From the NCBI RefSeq assembly GCF_004358695.1, contig NZ_SNAA01000001.1, forward strand, positions 248,001-312,000: DNA of 64,000 nt, in the 5' to 3' direction. Positions 27,201 through 35,078 of this stretch are shown piece by piece. The notes under the pieces are model-generated. The model saw only the letters and a program-made list of their open reading frames with translations, had not been told where the DNA came from and ran no database searches. How positions within the stretch are numbered: position 1 is the first letter of the stretch; each line of letters begins with the position of its first letter. The position numbers and the translations under genes were made by a program. The stretch comes from Palleronia sediminis (GTDB lineage Bacteria; Pseudomonadota; Alphaproteobacteria; Rhodobacterales; Rhodobacteraceae).

Positions 27201-27568
27201 CCCGACAGCGCCGCGCGCGGCGAGAACGCCACGCCCACGTCGCCGAACCCCGCAATCCGCGTCCCGTCCGCCGCCCGCAGGCCGACGCCGCCCAGCCACA
27301 GACGCGGCTTGAAACTGCGGTCGATGCCGATCTCGATGGCACCGAGCTCGACCGCCATGCCGGCCAGCCGCGCGTCGATCCGGGCCTCGATGCGGTCGGT
27401 CAGCCGCGGCGGCACGGTGAGCCGCGTCTCGCTCAGCGCCAGCGCCGCGACGATGGCCGCCACCCCCAGCGCCATGCCCAGCGCAAGGCCCAGCGTCACG
27501 CGCAGCGCGGCGACATGGCGCTGCCGCCACGTCCTGCGCGGGGAAGGTCTGGGGTGGTCTGCTCGCAT
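24260..27568 (-). CDS. Large AsmA/DUF3971-like membrane-anchored protein
   Basis: The 1102-residue product has a basic cytosolic N-terminus, a single transmembrane helix at about residues 20-42 (VTLGLALGMALGVAAIVAAL) and a long periplasmic beta-rich region with repeated hydrophobic strand patterns. It ends in an AsmA-like C-terminal segment (DRVEAEFRLTPDLVTIYRSS, GLSVDGSFDPRRKLMDLQGV, LFGVNFTLRGPVDRPQVAAN). Members of this superfamily (YhdP, TamB and relatives) are thought to bridge the envelope and move phospholipid; that role is inferred. The ATG at 27568 directly precedes the anchor. It is upstream of queA and divergent from bcp. Confidence 0.85.
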   Translation of the reverse strand: MRADHPRPSPRRTWRQRHVAALRVTLGLALGMALGVAAIVAALALSETRLTVPPRLTDRIEARIDARLAGMAVELGAIEIGIDRSFKPRLWLGGVGLRAADGTRIAGFGDVGVAFSPRAALSGRIAPRVLRVSRAELLVRRDADGAFELRFGGGGTFRADSPAAILAAAEALLDRPPLDLIDEIALAHLAVAFEDAASGRVWQVTGGAASLTRDAAGLRLGMEAEIFNGSDDLARLDLSLETAARDDGARLGLRLEGFAARDLGDLVPALRGRMPLDAPISGALDARLDASGAMGALSGRLDLGAGRVTPGGAAPLPFEAADLAFSYDPAAERIEIEALRLRARAAEADITGRVYLRDRVAGVPRAVVAQIALEWLRLAPGLFPEALEAAGGLADLRISFDPFTLTLGQAALPDPGGDPARTIRARGRVTAGPDGWEGGLDLTAEALSVARLPGVWPLPAAPRARDWVARNLVSGEARDLTVALRRAPGARDIATGISFAFHAAEARAVGFLPPITGGAGYFTLGEDRLALRLDAGTMTPPGGEPVALGGSTFAIPDTRARPARGEIALAAAGPVGSILALLDAEPMSLLTRAGRGPDLATGRAELAATVSVPLRPNPPGAAIEIAASGDLFDIRSERAMPGRVLTAERLRLAVGDGALSLSGAMEVEGVPFTGSFRTAFAGPERGTGRVAGRVALSPEGLARFGVGLPPGLVTGRGEGDLTIELRRDRPPRLTLETDLRGIGMRIAGVNWAKRPDEGGRLRLEGRLGESPRFDTFALDAPALSARGRVTFAPGPSFRALRLDRVVLGDWLDAPVTIEARAGGPPAIRVPGGSIDLRRADLGKAGGGGGGDGGSGRGPVVLALDRLQLTDTVALTPARVEIAPGAALQGTFRGKVNGGVEIDGQLEGGAQGTAIRITSRSAGAVLRDAGLLSNLRGGAMEIVLRPTGIRGAYDGRVSVDTIVLRDAPAIAELLAAISVVGLVDQLQGQGIIFDRVEAEFRLTPDLVTIYRSSATGRSMGLSVDGSFDPRRKLMDLQGVLSPLYLVNRIGAIFTRRGEGLFGVNFTLRGPVDRPQVAANPLSILTPGMFREIFRRPPPERPGN

Positions 27569-27707
27569 GGCCCGTTCCGGTCGCCCTGCGCGCCAGCATT
27601 GCAGAAACCGCCTGCCTGCGCGAGACACGTTTGCGACGGCGCCCCGCGGCGCTAAGCTCCGGCCCGCGCGTATCCGCGCCGCCCGTTTCACCGAAAGGAC
27701 ATGCCAG

Positions 27708-28166
27708 ATGGATCTGACCGGCCAGCCCGCCCCCGAGTTCACCCTGCCCCGCGATGGCGGCGGCGAGGTCGCCCTGTCGGATATCGACGGTGCGGTGGTC
27801 CTCTATTTCTACCCCAAGGACGACACCTCGGGCTGCACCAGGCAGGCCATCGCTTTTACCGAGCGCGCCGACGATTTCGCGGCCGCGGGCGCCACGATCC
27901 TCGGCGTGTCCAAGGATCCGGTGACGAAACACGACAAGTTCCGCGACAAGCACGGGCTCAGGATCGCGCTTTTGTCGGATGCCGAGAGCGACGTCTGCGA
28001 ACGCTACGGCGTCTGGGCCGAGAAACAGATGTACGGGAAAAGCTTCATGGGGATCGAGCGCTCGACCTTCCTGATCGGCCGCGACGGGCGGGTGCTGCGC
28101 GAATGGCGCAAGGTCAAGGTTCCGGGCCATGTCGACGAGGTGCTCGAGGCCGTCCGCGCCCTGTGA
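27708..28166 (+). CDS. bcp: Thioredoxin-dependent peroxiredoxin (BCP/PrxQ)
   Basis: The 152-residue cytosolic peroxiredoxin reduces hydrogen peroxide and organic peroxides. The peroxidatic Cys is C43 in PKDDTSGCTRQAI. In E. coli BCP a resolving Cys sits five residues later; here that position is Ile48. The only other Cys is C97 (SDVCERYGVW), so this is either a 1-Cys enzyme or it resolves through C97. ERSTFLIGRDGRVLREWRKV is the family C-terminus. The ribosome binding site AAGGA lies before ATG 27708. The stop overlaps the GTG start of the K+ channel gene. Confidence 0.93.
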   Translation: MDLTGQPAPEFTLPRDGGGEVALSDIDGAVVLYFYPKDDTSGCTRQAIAFTERADDFAAAGATILGVSKDPVTKHDKFRDKHGLRIALLSDAESDVCERYGVWAEKQMYGKSFMGIERSTFLIGRDGRVLREWRKVKVPGHVDEVLEAVRAL

Positions 28167-28933
28167 GCCTGCGCGGCCGCATCCGCCGCCTCTACGAGGC
28201 CGATGCCCCATGGCCGCGACGGTTCCGCGCCGCGCTGGCGATCTTCGACGTGGCGACGGTCGGCTATTTCCTGTTCACCGCGACCGCCGAGATGGGCGTG
28301 GCCATCCTTGCCGCAGACATCGCCATCGGGATCGTGGTGGGCGCCGATCTCGCCGCGCGCTTCGTCATCGCCGGCAACCGGGCCAGGTTCTTTCTCAACC
28401 TGGCCAACCTCGCCGATATCGTGGTGCTGATATCGCTCGCCGCGCCCATCGTCGCGGGATCGAACCTCGCCTTTTTGCGGGTGCTGCGGCTCTTGCGGCT
28501 GGTGCGCAGCTACCGGCTCGCCCACGAGATCGACCGCGCCTTCCGCTCGGTCTCGATCAACTCGCGCGTGTCGCTGGCGGCGGCCAATCTCGTCGTCTTC
28601 GTCTTTGTCGTGACCAGCCTCGTCTGGGTTTGGGAACATGACCGCAACCCGGCGCTCAACACCTATGTGGACGCGGCCTATTTCACGATCACGACCCTGA
28701 CGACCACGGGCTACGGCGATATCGTCCTGACCGACCGGATCGGGCGGATCATGACGATCTTCATCATGGTGTTCGGCGTGGGGTTCTTCCTCAACCTCAT
28801 CCAGGCGATCTATCGCCCCGCCAAGATCGAGCAGCCCTGCCCCAATTGCGGGCTCAGCCTGCACGACCGCGACGCCAGCCATTGCAAGCATTGCGGCACG
28901 GTCATCTATATCGAAACCGAGGGCGATACCTGA
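28163..28933 (+). CDS. Voltage-gated potassium channel with C-terminal zinc ribbon
   Basis: The 256-residue product has six predicted helices. The fourth carries a series of arginines (FLRVLRLLRLVRSYRLAHEI, residues 105-124) resembling a voltage sensor, and the pore loop has the K+ selectivity filter TTTGYGD (residues 180-186). After helix S6 there is a short linker and then a zinc ribbon, C226-x2-C229 and C241-x2-C244, close to the C-terminus. Such a cytosolic ribbon is not part of the minimal channel fold. The start is GTG at 28163, overlapping the bcp stop (GTGA), so a peroxidase and a channel are translationally coupled. Confidence 0.88.
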   Translation: MSLRGRIRRLYEADAPWPRRFRAALAIFDVATVGYFLFTATAEMGVAILAADIAIGIVVGADLAARFVIAGNRARFFLNLANLADIVVLISLAAPIVAGSNLAFLRVLRLLRLVRSYRLAHEIDRAFRSVSINSRVSLAAANLVVFVFVVTSLVWVWEHDRNPALNTYVDAAYFTITTLTTTGYGDIVLTDRIGRIMTIFIMVFGVGFFLNLIQAIYRPAKIEQPCPNCGLSLHDRDASHCKHCGTVIYIETEGDT

Positions 28934-29140
28934 CCGCAGGCCCCCGCCGCGCGCTGCGCGGCTTTGCGCATGACGGGGCGGAACTTGGGCAAATATCCGC
29001 CGACATGCCCCCCGATGGCCGTGATCGGCCCCCTTCTTGCCCAAAATCGTTGCGGATCGCGGACCGGGCCGGTAGTCAGGCCCCCAACGAGCGTCCCAGA
29101 GGTCGCCGTCGAAAACCGGGACAGCAAGAGGATTTGCCAC

Positions 29141-30457
29141 GTGTCGAACGGTACTGGACGATTTGGCGCCGCGTTGTTCCGCGCCTTTCCGGAACGACGC
29201 CTGTTCCTCCGCTCCGATACCGAAACACGTTTCGTCCGACTCTCGCCCGCCACCCAGTTCTTCGCCCTCACGGGCAGTGCCGTCCTCGTCGGCTGGACCA
29301 TCATCGCCTCGGCGGTGGTGCTGATGGATTCGATCGGCTCCGGCCATTTCCGCGACCAGGCCGCGCGCGAACAGGCGCTTTATGAAAGCCGCCTCAACGA
29401 GATCTCGACCGAGCGCGACGCGGCCATCGCCGCCGCCGACGCCGCGCATGGCCGTTTCTCGGCTGCGCTGACCAGGATCAGCGCCATGCAATCGGAGCTG
29501 CTCGCCTCGGAAACCCGGCGCGAAGAGCTCGAGCGCGGGATGGAGATCGCCTATGCCAACCTGCGCGACGCGGTGATCGCGCGCGACGAGGCGCGGGCCG
29601 CCCGCGGCGAACTGGCCGCGGCGCTGGCCGGCGAGGGCGACGGGGCGAGCGATTTGGCCCGCGTGCAGGAGTTCCAGGCCACCATCGACATCCTCGCCTC
29701 GGCCCTCGACAGCACCGCCGAAGAGCGGAACGCGATGGCGCTCCACGCCGACGAATCCGCCGATTTCGCGCAGGATCTCGTCTTCGAGGCGCGGCTGGCG
29801 CAGGACCGCAACGACAAGATCTTCGAACAGCTCGAAGAGGCGCTGTCGATCTCGGTCGAGCCGCTCGACAAGATGTTCCGCAATGCCGGGCTCGACACGC
29901 AATCGCTGCTCGACACGGTGCGGCGCGGCTATTCGGGCCAGGGCGGCCCGCTGACCCCGATGCGCTTTTCGACCAAGGGCGAAGGCCCCGATCCCGACGA
30001 GGAACGCGCCAACGCCCTGCTGGAAAAGCTCGACCGCATGAACCTCTATCGCATCGCGGCCGAAAAGGCGCCCTTCGCGCTGCCGGTCCAGTCGTCCTTC
30101 CGCTTTACCAGCGGATTCGGCCGCCGCTGGGGGCGGATGCATAACGGCACCGACTTCGCCGGCGCCCACGGAACGCCCATCCACACCACCGGCGACGGGG
30201 TCGTGACTTTCGCCGGGCGGCAGTCGGGTTACGGCAACCTGGTCAAGATCCAGCACGAGTTCGGCATCGAGACGCGCTATGCGCACATGTCCGCCATCCA
30301 TGTCGAGAAAGGCCAAAGGGTCTCGCGCGGGGACCGGATCGGTGCTATGGGGAATACCGGCCGATCGACCGGAACCCATCTTCATTACGAGGTCCGCGTT
30401 GGCGGCAGGCCCGTCAACCCGATGACCTACATCAAGGCAGCGCAAGATGTTTTCTAA
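29141..30457 (+). CDS. M23 (LytM-type) peptidoglycan endopeptidase, membrane anchored
   Basis: The 438-residue product has one transmembrane helix near residues 40-62 (FALTGSAVLVGWTIIASAVV), a long coiled-coil-like Ala/Glu/Arg region (about 75-250) and a C-terminal M23 domain with zinc ligands in RMHNGTDFAG (H-x3-D) and GTHLHYEVR (H-x-H). The full zinc set suggests an active endopeptidase. The start is taken as GTG 29141, which has an AGAGGA ribosome binding site. It overlaps the bactofilin gene by 11 bp, a pairing seen in other bacteria where the bactofilin positions the hydrolase. Confidence 0.9.
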   Translation: MSNGTGRFGAALFRAFPERRLFLRSDTETRFVRLSPATQFFALTGSAVLVGWTIIASAVVLMDSIGSGHFRDQAAREQALYESRLNEISTERDAAIAAADAAHGRFSAALTRISAMQSELLASETRREELERGMEIAYANLRDAVIARDEARAARGELAAALAGEGDGASDLARVQEFQATIDILASALDSTAEERNAMALHADESADFAQDLVFEARLAQDRNDKIFEQLEEALSISVEPLDKMFRNAGLDTQSLLDTVRRGYSGQGGPLTPMRFSTKGEGPDPDEERANALLEKLDRMNLYRIAAEKAPFALPVQSSFRFTSGFGRRWGRMHNGTDFAGAHGTPIHTTGDGVVTFAGRQSGYGNLVKIQHEFGIETRYAHMSAIHVEKGQRVSRGDRIGAMGNTGRSTGTHLHYEVRVGGRPVNPMTYIKAAQDVF

Positions 30458-31025
30458 GAGCAAGATCAACGAGCCCGGCCCCAAACGCGGCGGCGAGGCC
30501 GTCTCCAAACCTTCCAGCGAGAATTCCATGACCGCGCAGAAAACGCCCAGCGACATGCCGTCCTCTTCCTCCAAGGCGAAACCGCCCGCGTCGATCCTGT
30601 CGACCGATCTCGTCATCAAGGGCAACATCAAGACGACCGGCGACATCCAGATCGAGGGCAATATCGAGGGCGATATCCGCGCCCACCTGCTGACGATCGG
30701 GGAATCGGCCACCGTGAAGGGCGAGGTCATGGCCGATGACGTGGTCATCAACGGCCGGATCGTCGGCCGGGTGCGCGGTCTCAAGGTGCGGCTGACCGCG
30801 ACCGCGCGGGTCGAGGGCGACATCATCCACAAGACCATCGCCATCGAATCCGGCGCCCATTTCGAGGGCTCGGTCGCGCGGCGCGACGACCCGCTCAACA
30901 CGAGCGGCAGCGCCGGCCGCTCGGCCCCGCCGGCGGGACCGGCCAGCACGCCGGGCAGCCAGGGCGCGGGTGCCGGGCCGATGGGTGCGGGCTCCTCGGG
31001 CGGCGGCGAGGGCGGCGACGCCTGA
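30447..31025 (+). CDS. Bactofilin
   Basis: The 192-residue cytoskeletal protein polymerises into non-polar filaments at the membrane. The central right-handed beta-helix domain (DUF583) spans about residues 50-150, with regular hydrophobic repeats such as ILSTDLVIKGNIKTTGDIQI and VKGEVMADDVVINGRIVGRV. The N-terminus is polar and the tail is Gly/Ser/Pro-rich and disordered. The overlap with the M23 peptidase gene indicates joint production, as in bactofilin-hydrolase pairs that shape stalks or cell curvature. A strong intrinsic terminator follows at 31051. Confidence 0.93.
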   Translation: MFSKSKINEPGPKRGGEAVSKPSSENSMTAQKTPSDMPSSSSKAKPPASILSTDLVIKGNIKTTGDIQIEGNIEGDIRAHLLTIGESATVKGEVMADDVVINGRIVGRVRGLKVRLTATARVEGDIIHKTIAIESGAHFEGSVARRDDPLNTSGSAGRSAPPAGPASTPGSQGAGAGPMGAGSSGGGEGGDA

Positions 31026-31050
31026 GACGTCGCATCGGCCGGATATGTGG

Positions 31051-31076
31051 CGGGCGTCCCTCGGGGCGCCCGTTTT
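31051..31076 (+). terminator. Rho-independent terminator after bactofilin
   Basis: The hairpin CGGGCGTCCC-TC-GGGGCGCCCG (one non-Watson-Crick position) is followed by TTTT, 25 bp after the bactofilin stop. Confidence 0.85.
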
Positions 31077-31106
31077 CGTCCCGGCCCCGCGGGATGGCCG
31101 GCCGGG

Positions 31107-31133
31107 GATGAGTATTTGCGGAAACAGAGAAGG
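31107..31133 (+). repeat. 3'-end motif copy 2 (after bactofilin)
   Basis: The plus strand reads GGATGAGTATTTGCGGAAAC followed by AGAGAAG, beyond the bactofilin terminator and in the same sense as the gene. It faces copy 3 at 31181 across a 48-bp GC-rich loop. Confidence 0.75.
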
Positions 31134-31180
31134 GCCGCGCGTGCGCGAGGCCCTGCCGGGGGCCCCGCCCCCTCTCTCTC

Positions 31181-31202
31181 TCTTCTCTTTCACAAATACC
31201 CG
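31181..31202 (-). repeat. 3'-end motif copy 3 (after prfB)
   Basis: The minus strand reads GGGTATTTGTGAAAGAGAAG then A, starting 43 bp beyond the prfB stop and in the same sense as prfB. Copies 2 and 3 are inverted relative to each other, so they could pair in a transcript. Confidence 0.75.
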
Positions 31203-31244
31203 GTCGCCGCGGTCGCGGCCGGGACCGGCGCCGGGGTCGCGCGG

Positions 31245-32372
31245 TCAGGCGTCGGCCTCGGCCTCGGCACGGCTCTTGCCGGTCACGTCGAGCGCGAGCG
31301 TCGCGGACATGAACTGGTCGAGCGCGCCGTTCAGCACGCCTTGGGTGTCGCTGGTCTCGACGCCCGTTCGCAGGTCCTTGACCATCTGGTAGGGTTGCAG
31401 CACGTAGGACCGGATCTGGTTGCCCCAGCCCGCATCGCCCTTTTGTTCATGGGCCTCGTTGATGGCGGCGTGGCGCCGTTCCAGTTCCATCTGGTAGAGC
31501 TTGGATTTCAGCGCCTTCATCGCGATATCGCGGTTCTGGTGCTGGGATTTCTCGGAACTGGTGACGACGATCCCGGTGGGGATATGGGTGATCCGCACGG
31601 CCGAATCGGTGGTGTTGACGTGCTGGCCGCCCGCGCCAGACGAGCGGTAGGTGTCGAGCCGGATATCGGCGGGGTTTACCTCTATGTCGATATTGTCGTC
31701 GACCACCGGGTAGACCCAGACCGAGCTGAACGAGGTATGGCGCCGCGCGGCGCTGTCATAGGGCGAGATGCGCACGAGGCGGTGCACGCCCGATTCGGTC
31801 TTGAGCCAGCCATAGGCGTTGGGCCCGCTGATCTTGTAGGCGGCCGAGCGGATGCCGGCCTCGTCGCCCGCGCTTTCGGATTGCAGCTCGACCTTGTAGC
31901 CGCGTTTTTCGGCCCAGCGCACATACATCCGCGCCAGCATCGCCGCCCAGTCGCAGCTTTCGGTGCCGCCCGCGCCCGCGTTGATCTCGAGAAAGGTATC
32001 GTTGCCGTCGGCCTCGCCGTTCAGCAGCGCCTCGATCTCGGCCGCCCCCGCGCGGTCGCGCAGATCCCTGAGCGCGGCCTCGGCCTCGGACACCACGTCG
32101 TCGTCGCCCTCGGCCTCGCCCAGCTCGATCAGTTCGCGGTTGTCCGACAGCTCCTGCGCCATCGTCTCGTAGCGCTCGATCGCGTCGACCAGCGCCTGGC
32201 GGTCGCGCATGAGCACCTGCGCGCGGTCGGGATCGTCCCAGAGCGTCGGATCCTCGACGCGGGCGTTGAACTCTTCGAGGCGGTAGGACGCGGTTTCCCA
32301 ATCCATCCGCTGACGCAGCAGCATCAGCGAATTCTCGATCGCGTCGATCACGGACTGGGTCTCTGCGCGCAT
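31245..32372 (-). CDS. prfB: Peptide chain release factor 2
   Basis: RF2 releases nascent chains at UGA and UAA. The 375-residue product has the GGQ catalytic motif ([20 protein letters not shown]) and the codon-recognition region [16 protein letters not shown]. The frame is continuous from the ATG at 32372 ([17 protein letters not shown]), so there is no programmed +1 frameshift with an in-frame UGA near codon 26 as in E. coli; autoregulation by frameshifting is absent. It lies 60 bp downstream of the PBP1A gene on the same strand. Confidence 0.96.
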   Translation of the reverse strand: MRAETQSVIDAIENSLMLLRQRMDWETASYRLEEFNARVEDPTLWDDPDRAQVLMRDRQALVDAIERYETMAQELSDNRELIELGEAEGDDDVVSEAEAALRDLRDRAGAAEIEALLNGEADGNDTFLEINAGAGGTESCDWAAMLARMYVRWAEKRGYKVELQSESAGDEAGIRSAAYKISGPNAYGWLKTESGVHRLVRISPYDSAARRHTSFSSVWVYPVVDDNIDIEVNPADIRLDTYRSSGAGGQHVNTTDSAVRITHIPTGIVVTSSEKSQHQNRDIAMKALKSKLYQMELERRHAAINEAHEQKGDAGWGNQIRSYVLQPYQMVKDLRTGVETSDTQGVLNGALDQFMSATLALDVTGKSRAEAEADA

Positions 32373-32432
32373 GGGCGGGCTCCTTGAATGTGGTGACGAT
32401 CTAGCAACGCCCGCAGGCTCCGGCAACCGGCG

Positions 32433-34928
32433 CTAGTAGAGCCCGCCCGAGCTGAGCGTGCCGAAGGTCGCCTTTTTCTTGGGGATCACGACCTGCTGGC
32501 CGGTGGCGTTGCGCACCGCCTGCCCGCTGTTGCCGCCGACCTCTTCGACGAGGGGCAGGTTGGCCCCCATGGCAAAGCCCCCGTCGAAGGCCACGCCGAA
32601 GACCGGCTCTTCGCCGAGGCGGAAATACTCGGCTACCACGTTCTTGCCGCTGGCCCCGTCGCTGAGCCGCGCACCGGTGAAGCGGTCGATCTTGATGAAG
32701 GTGCCGCCCGGCGGCACGGCAAAGGGACCGCCGCCGTATTTCTCGGTCGCGGCCTTCATGAAGCGGTCGAAGACCGGCGCGCACATGCCCCCGCCCGAGG
32801 CACCCTGCCCGAGGCTACGCGGCTGGTCGTAGCCGATATAGCAGCCCGCCGCGATATTGCTGGTGAAGCCCACGAACCACACGTCCTTGGCGTCGTTCGT
32901 CGTGCCGGTCTTGCCCGCCACCGGCACGCCGAGATTGACCTTGCCGCGGGCGGTGCCGCGTTCGACCACGCCCTTCATCATGGAGGTGAGCTGGTAGGCG
33001 GTGATCGCATCCATGACGCGTTCGCGGTTGGACACGATGCGCGGGGCCATGCCCGCCTGCAGCGTCGCAGAGCCGCAATCGAGGCACTCGCGGCGGTCGT
33101 GGCGATAGACCGTCTTGCCGTAGCGGTCCTGCACCCGGTCGACCAGCGTCGGCTCGACCCGCTCGCCGCCATTGGCGAACATCGCGTAGGCGGCGACCAT
33201 CTTGTAGAGCGTCGTCTCGTCCGCGCCGAGCGAATTGGCGAGGAACGGCCCCATGTTGTCGTAGACGCCGAAGCGTTCGGCGTAGCTGGCCACCACGTCC
33301 ATCCCGACCTCCTGCGCGAGGCGCACGGTCATGAGGTTGCGCGACTGCTCGATCCCGGTGCGCAGGGGCGTCGGGCCGTAGAACCGGTTGGAGTAGTTCT
33401 TGGGCCGCCACAGCCCCTGCGGCGTGTTGATCTCGATCGGGGCGTCGACGACGATCGTCGCCGGCGAAAAGCCCGAATCCAGCGCCGCGGCATAGACGAA
33501 GGGCTTGAAGCTCGATCCGGGCTGGCGCGTGGCCTGGGTCGCGCGGTTGAACACCGAATGCTGGTAGCTGAACCCGCCCTGCATGGCGAGCACGCGGCCC
33601 GTATCGACATCCATTGCCATGAACGCGCCCTCGACCCGGGGCACCTGCCGCAGCGTCCAGCGGATGAAGCTGCCATCCTCGTCCGAGGTCATCGCGCGCA
33701 CATGCACCACGTCGCCGCGTTCGAAATTGTCGAAGAAATCGCCCTTGATCCACGAGATATCGTCGCGCGGCACGGTGCCCTCGCCTTCGCCCTCGATGCC
33801 GAGGCTCAGGGTGTTCTCGGCCACGTCCAGCACGACGGCGGGGCGCCAAGGGCTGTCGAGCTCGATGTCGCGGGCGACATTTACATCCCCGAGCGCCTCT
33901 TCCCAGTCGTCCAGTTTCTCGGCGGGGATGGATTTGCCCGTGCCGCGCCAGCGCCCCAGCCCGCGGTCGTATTGCTCGAGCGCGCGCTGCAGGCTCGCCG
34001 CGGCGACCTTTTGCAATTCGGGGTCGAGCGTGGCGCGCACGCTCAGCCCGCCCGAAAAGAACTCGCCCTCGCCGAAATCGCGGCTGAGCTGGCGGCGGAT
34101 CTCGTCGGTGAAATAGTCGCGCGGAGGGAGCTGTTCCTTGAAGCCGGGCAGATCGCCGTTCTGCACCGTCAAAAGCGGCGCCTCGCGTGCCGTGCGGTAT
34201 TCGTCCTCGGTCAGGAACCCGTTCTCGAACATCTCGCGCAGCACGAAATTGCGCCGCTCGAGCGCGCGATCTTTGGCGCGCACCGGGTGATAGGTCGAGG
34301 GCGCCTTGGGCAGCGCGGCGAGATAGGCGGCCTCCTGCGCGGAAAGCTCGGTCAGGGGCTTGTTGAAATAGGTCTGCGCCGCGGCCGTGACGCCGAAGCT
34401 GTTCTGCCCGAGGAAGATCTCGTTGAGGTAGAGCTCGAGGATATCGTCCTTGCTCAGCGTCTTTTCGATGCGCGCCGCGAGGATCAGTTCCTTGACCTTG
34501 CGTTCGGCCGACCGCTCGCCGCCCAGCAGGAAATTCTTCATCACCTGCTGCGTGATGGTCGAGGCACCGCGCACGGCGCCGCCCTGCGCCGCGTCCAGCG
34601 CGGCGGCGAGGATGCCGCGCGGATCGTAGCCTTGATGGGTGTAGAAATTCTTGTCCTCGGCCGAGATGAACGCCTCTTTCACGAGCTCGGGGATTTCCTC
34701 GGCCGGGGTGAACAGGCGGCGTTCCTTGGCGAACTCGTCGATGATGCGCCCCTCGCGCGAATAGATGCGGCTGATCGTCGGGGGCGTATAGCGGGCAAGC
34801 TGGTCGGTATCGGGCAGATCGCGCCCGTAGATCCAGAAGATCGCCCCGATCCCGATCGCCGCGGCCATGACACCGAGCGTGAGAAGGGTGAAGATCCCGC
34901 CGAGGATGGAAAGGACGAAACGGATCAA
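32433..34928 (-). CDS. mrcA: Class A penicillin-binding protein 1A
   Basis: This bifunctional peptidoglycan synthase is anchored in the inner membrane. The 831-residue product has an N-terminal helix (FVLSILGGIFTLLTLGVMAA) and a glycosyltransferase domain with catalytic Glu in SAEDKNFYTHQG and the STITQQ motif. The transpeptidase domain has serine SSFK (RQPGSSFKPFVYAAAL), SRN (GIEQSRNLMTVRL) and KTGTT. An OB-like insertion lies between the two domains. The start ATG is at 34928. It is grouped with an amidase (amiC-like) upstream and prfB downstream, a common Rhodobacterales order. Confidence 0.95.
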   Translation of the reverse strand: MIRFVLSILGGIFTLLTLGVMAAAIGIGAIFWIYGRDLPDTDQLARYTPPTISRIYSREGRIIDEFAKERRLFTPAEEIPELVKEAFISAEDKNFYTHQGYDPRGILAAALDAAQGGAVRGASTITQQVMKNFLLGGERSAERKVKELILAARIEKTLSKDDILELYLNEIFLGQNSFGVTAAAQTYFNKPLTELSAQEAAYLAALPKAPSTYHPVRAKDRALERRNFVLREMFENGFLTEDEYRTAREAPLLTVQNGDLPGFKEQLPPRDYFTDEIRRQLSRDFGEGEFFSGGLSVRATLDPELQKVAAASLQRALEQYDRGLGRWRGTGKSIPAEKLDDWEEALGDVNVARDIELDSPWRPAVVLDVAENTLSLGIEGEGEGTVPRDDISWIKGDFFDNFERGDVVHVRAMTSDEDGSFIRWTLRQVPRVEGAFMAMDVDTGRVLAMQGGFSYQHSVFNRATQATRQPGSSFKPFVYAAALDSGFSPATIVVDAPIEINTPQGLWRPKNYSNRFYGPTPLRTGIEQSRNLMTVRLAQEVGMDVVASYAERFGVYDNMGPFLANSLGADETTLYKMVAAYAMFANGGERVEPTLVDRVQDRYGKTVYRHDRRECLDCGSATLQAGMAPRIVSNRERVMDAITAYQLTSMMKGVVERGTARGKVNLGVPVAGKTGTTNDAKDVWFVGFTSNIAAGCYIGYDQPRSLGQGASGGGMCAPVFDRFMKAATEKYGGGPFAVPPGGTFIKIDRFTGARLSDGASGKNVVAEYFRLGEEPVFGVAFDGGFAMGANLPLVEEVGGNSGQAVRNATGQQVVIPKKKATFGTLSSGGLY

Positions 34929-35078
34929 GTCAGGGCTCCCGAGGCCGGTGCCGGCGCGGCGGGGCCGCGTGCCGGGGATGGCCCCTCATACATGCGAGGG
35001 GTTACGAAATCAAAACCGGAACCGGCGGCGCACCGCCGATGACACGCGCGCGTGAAGGCCGCGCGAGGGGCGCGCCGC
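34929..35078 (-). promoter_or_regulatory. amiC-mrcA intergenic: possible terminator and hairpin
   Basis: Within this 150-bp gap the minus strand has a hairpin, CGGCGG-TGCG-CCGCCG (35023-35038), followed a few bases later by GTTTTG. It is a weak terminator candidate for the amidase gene. A second hairpin, CCCCTC-8 nt-GAGGGG (34983-35002), lies closer to mrcA and could be part of its leader. Confidence 0.35.

Noticed and set aside
22988-27655. A 1555-codon open frame on the plus strand
   Set aside because: It lies antisense to queA and the AsmA-like gene, has Arg/Pro/Gly-rich low-complexity translation and no domain. Such frames are expected opposite genes at about 70 percent GC.
31245-32372. 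Programmed frameshift in prfB
   Set aside because: The frame is continuous from the start through the GGQ motif with no in-frame UGA near codon 26.
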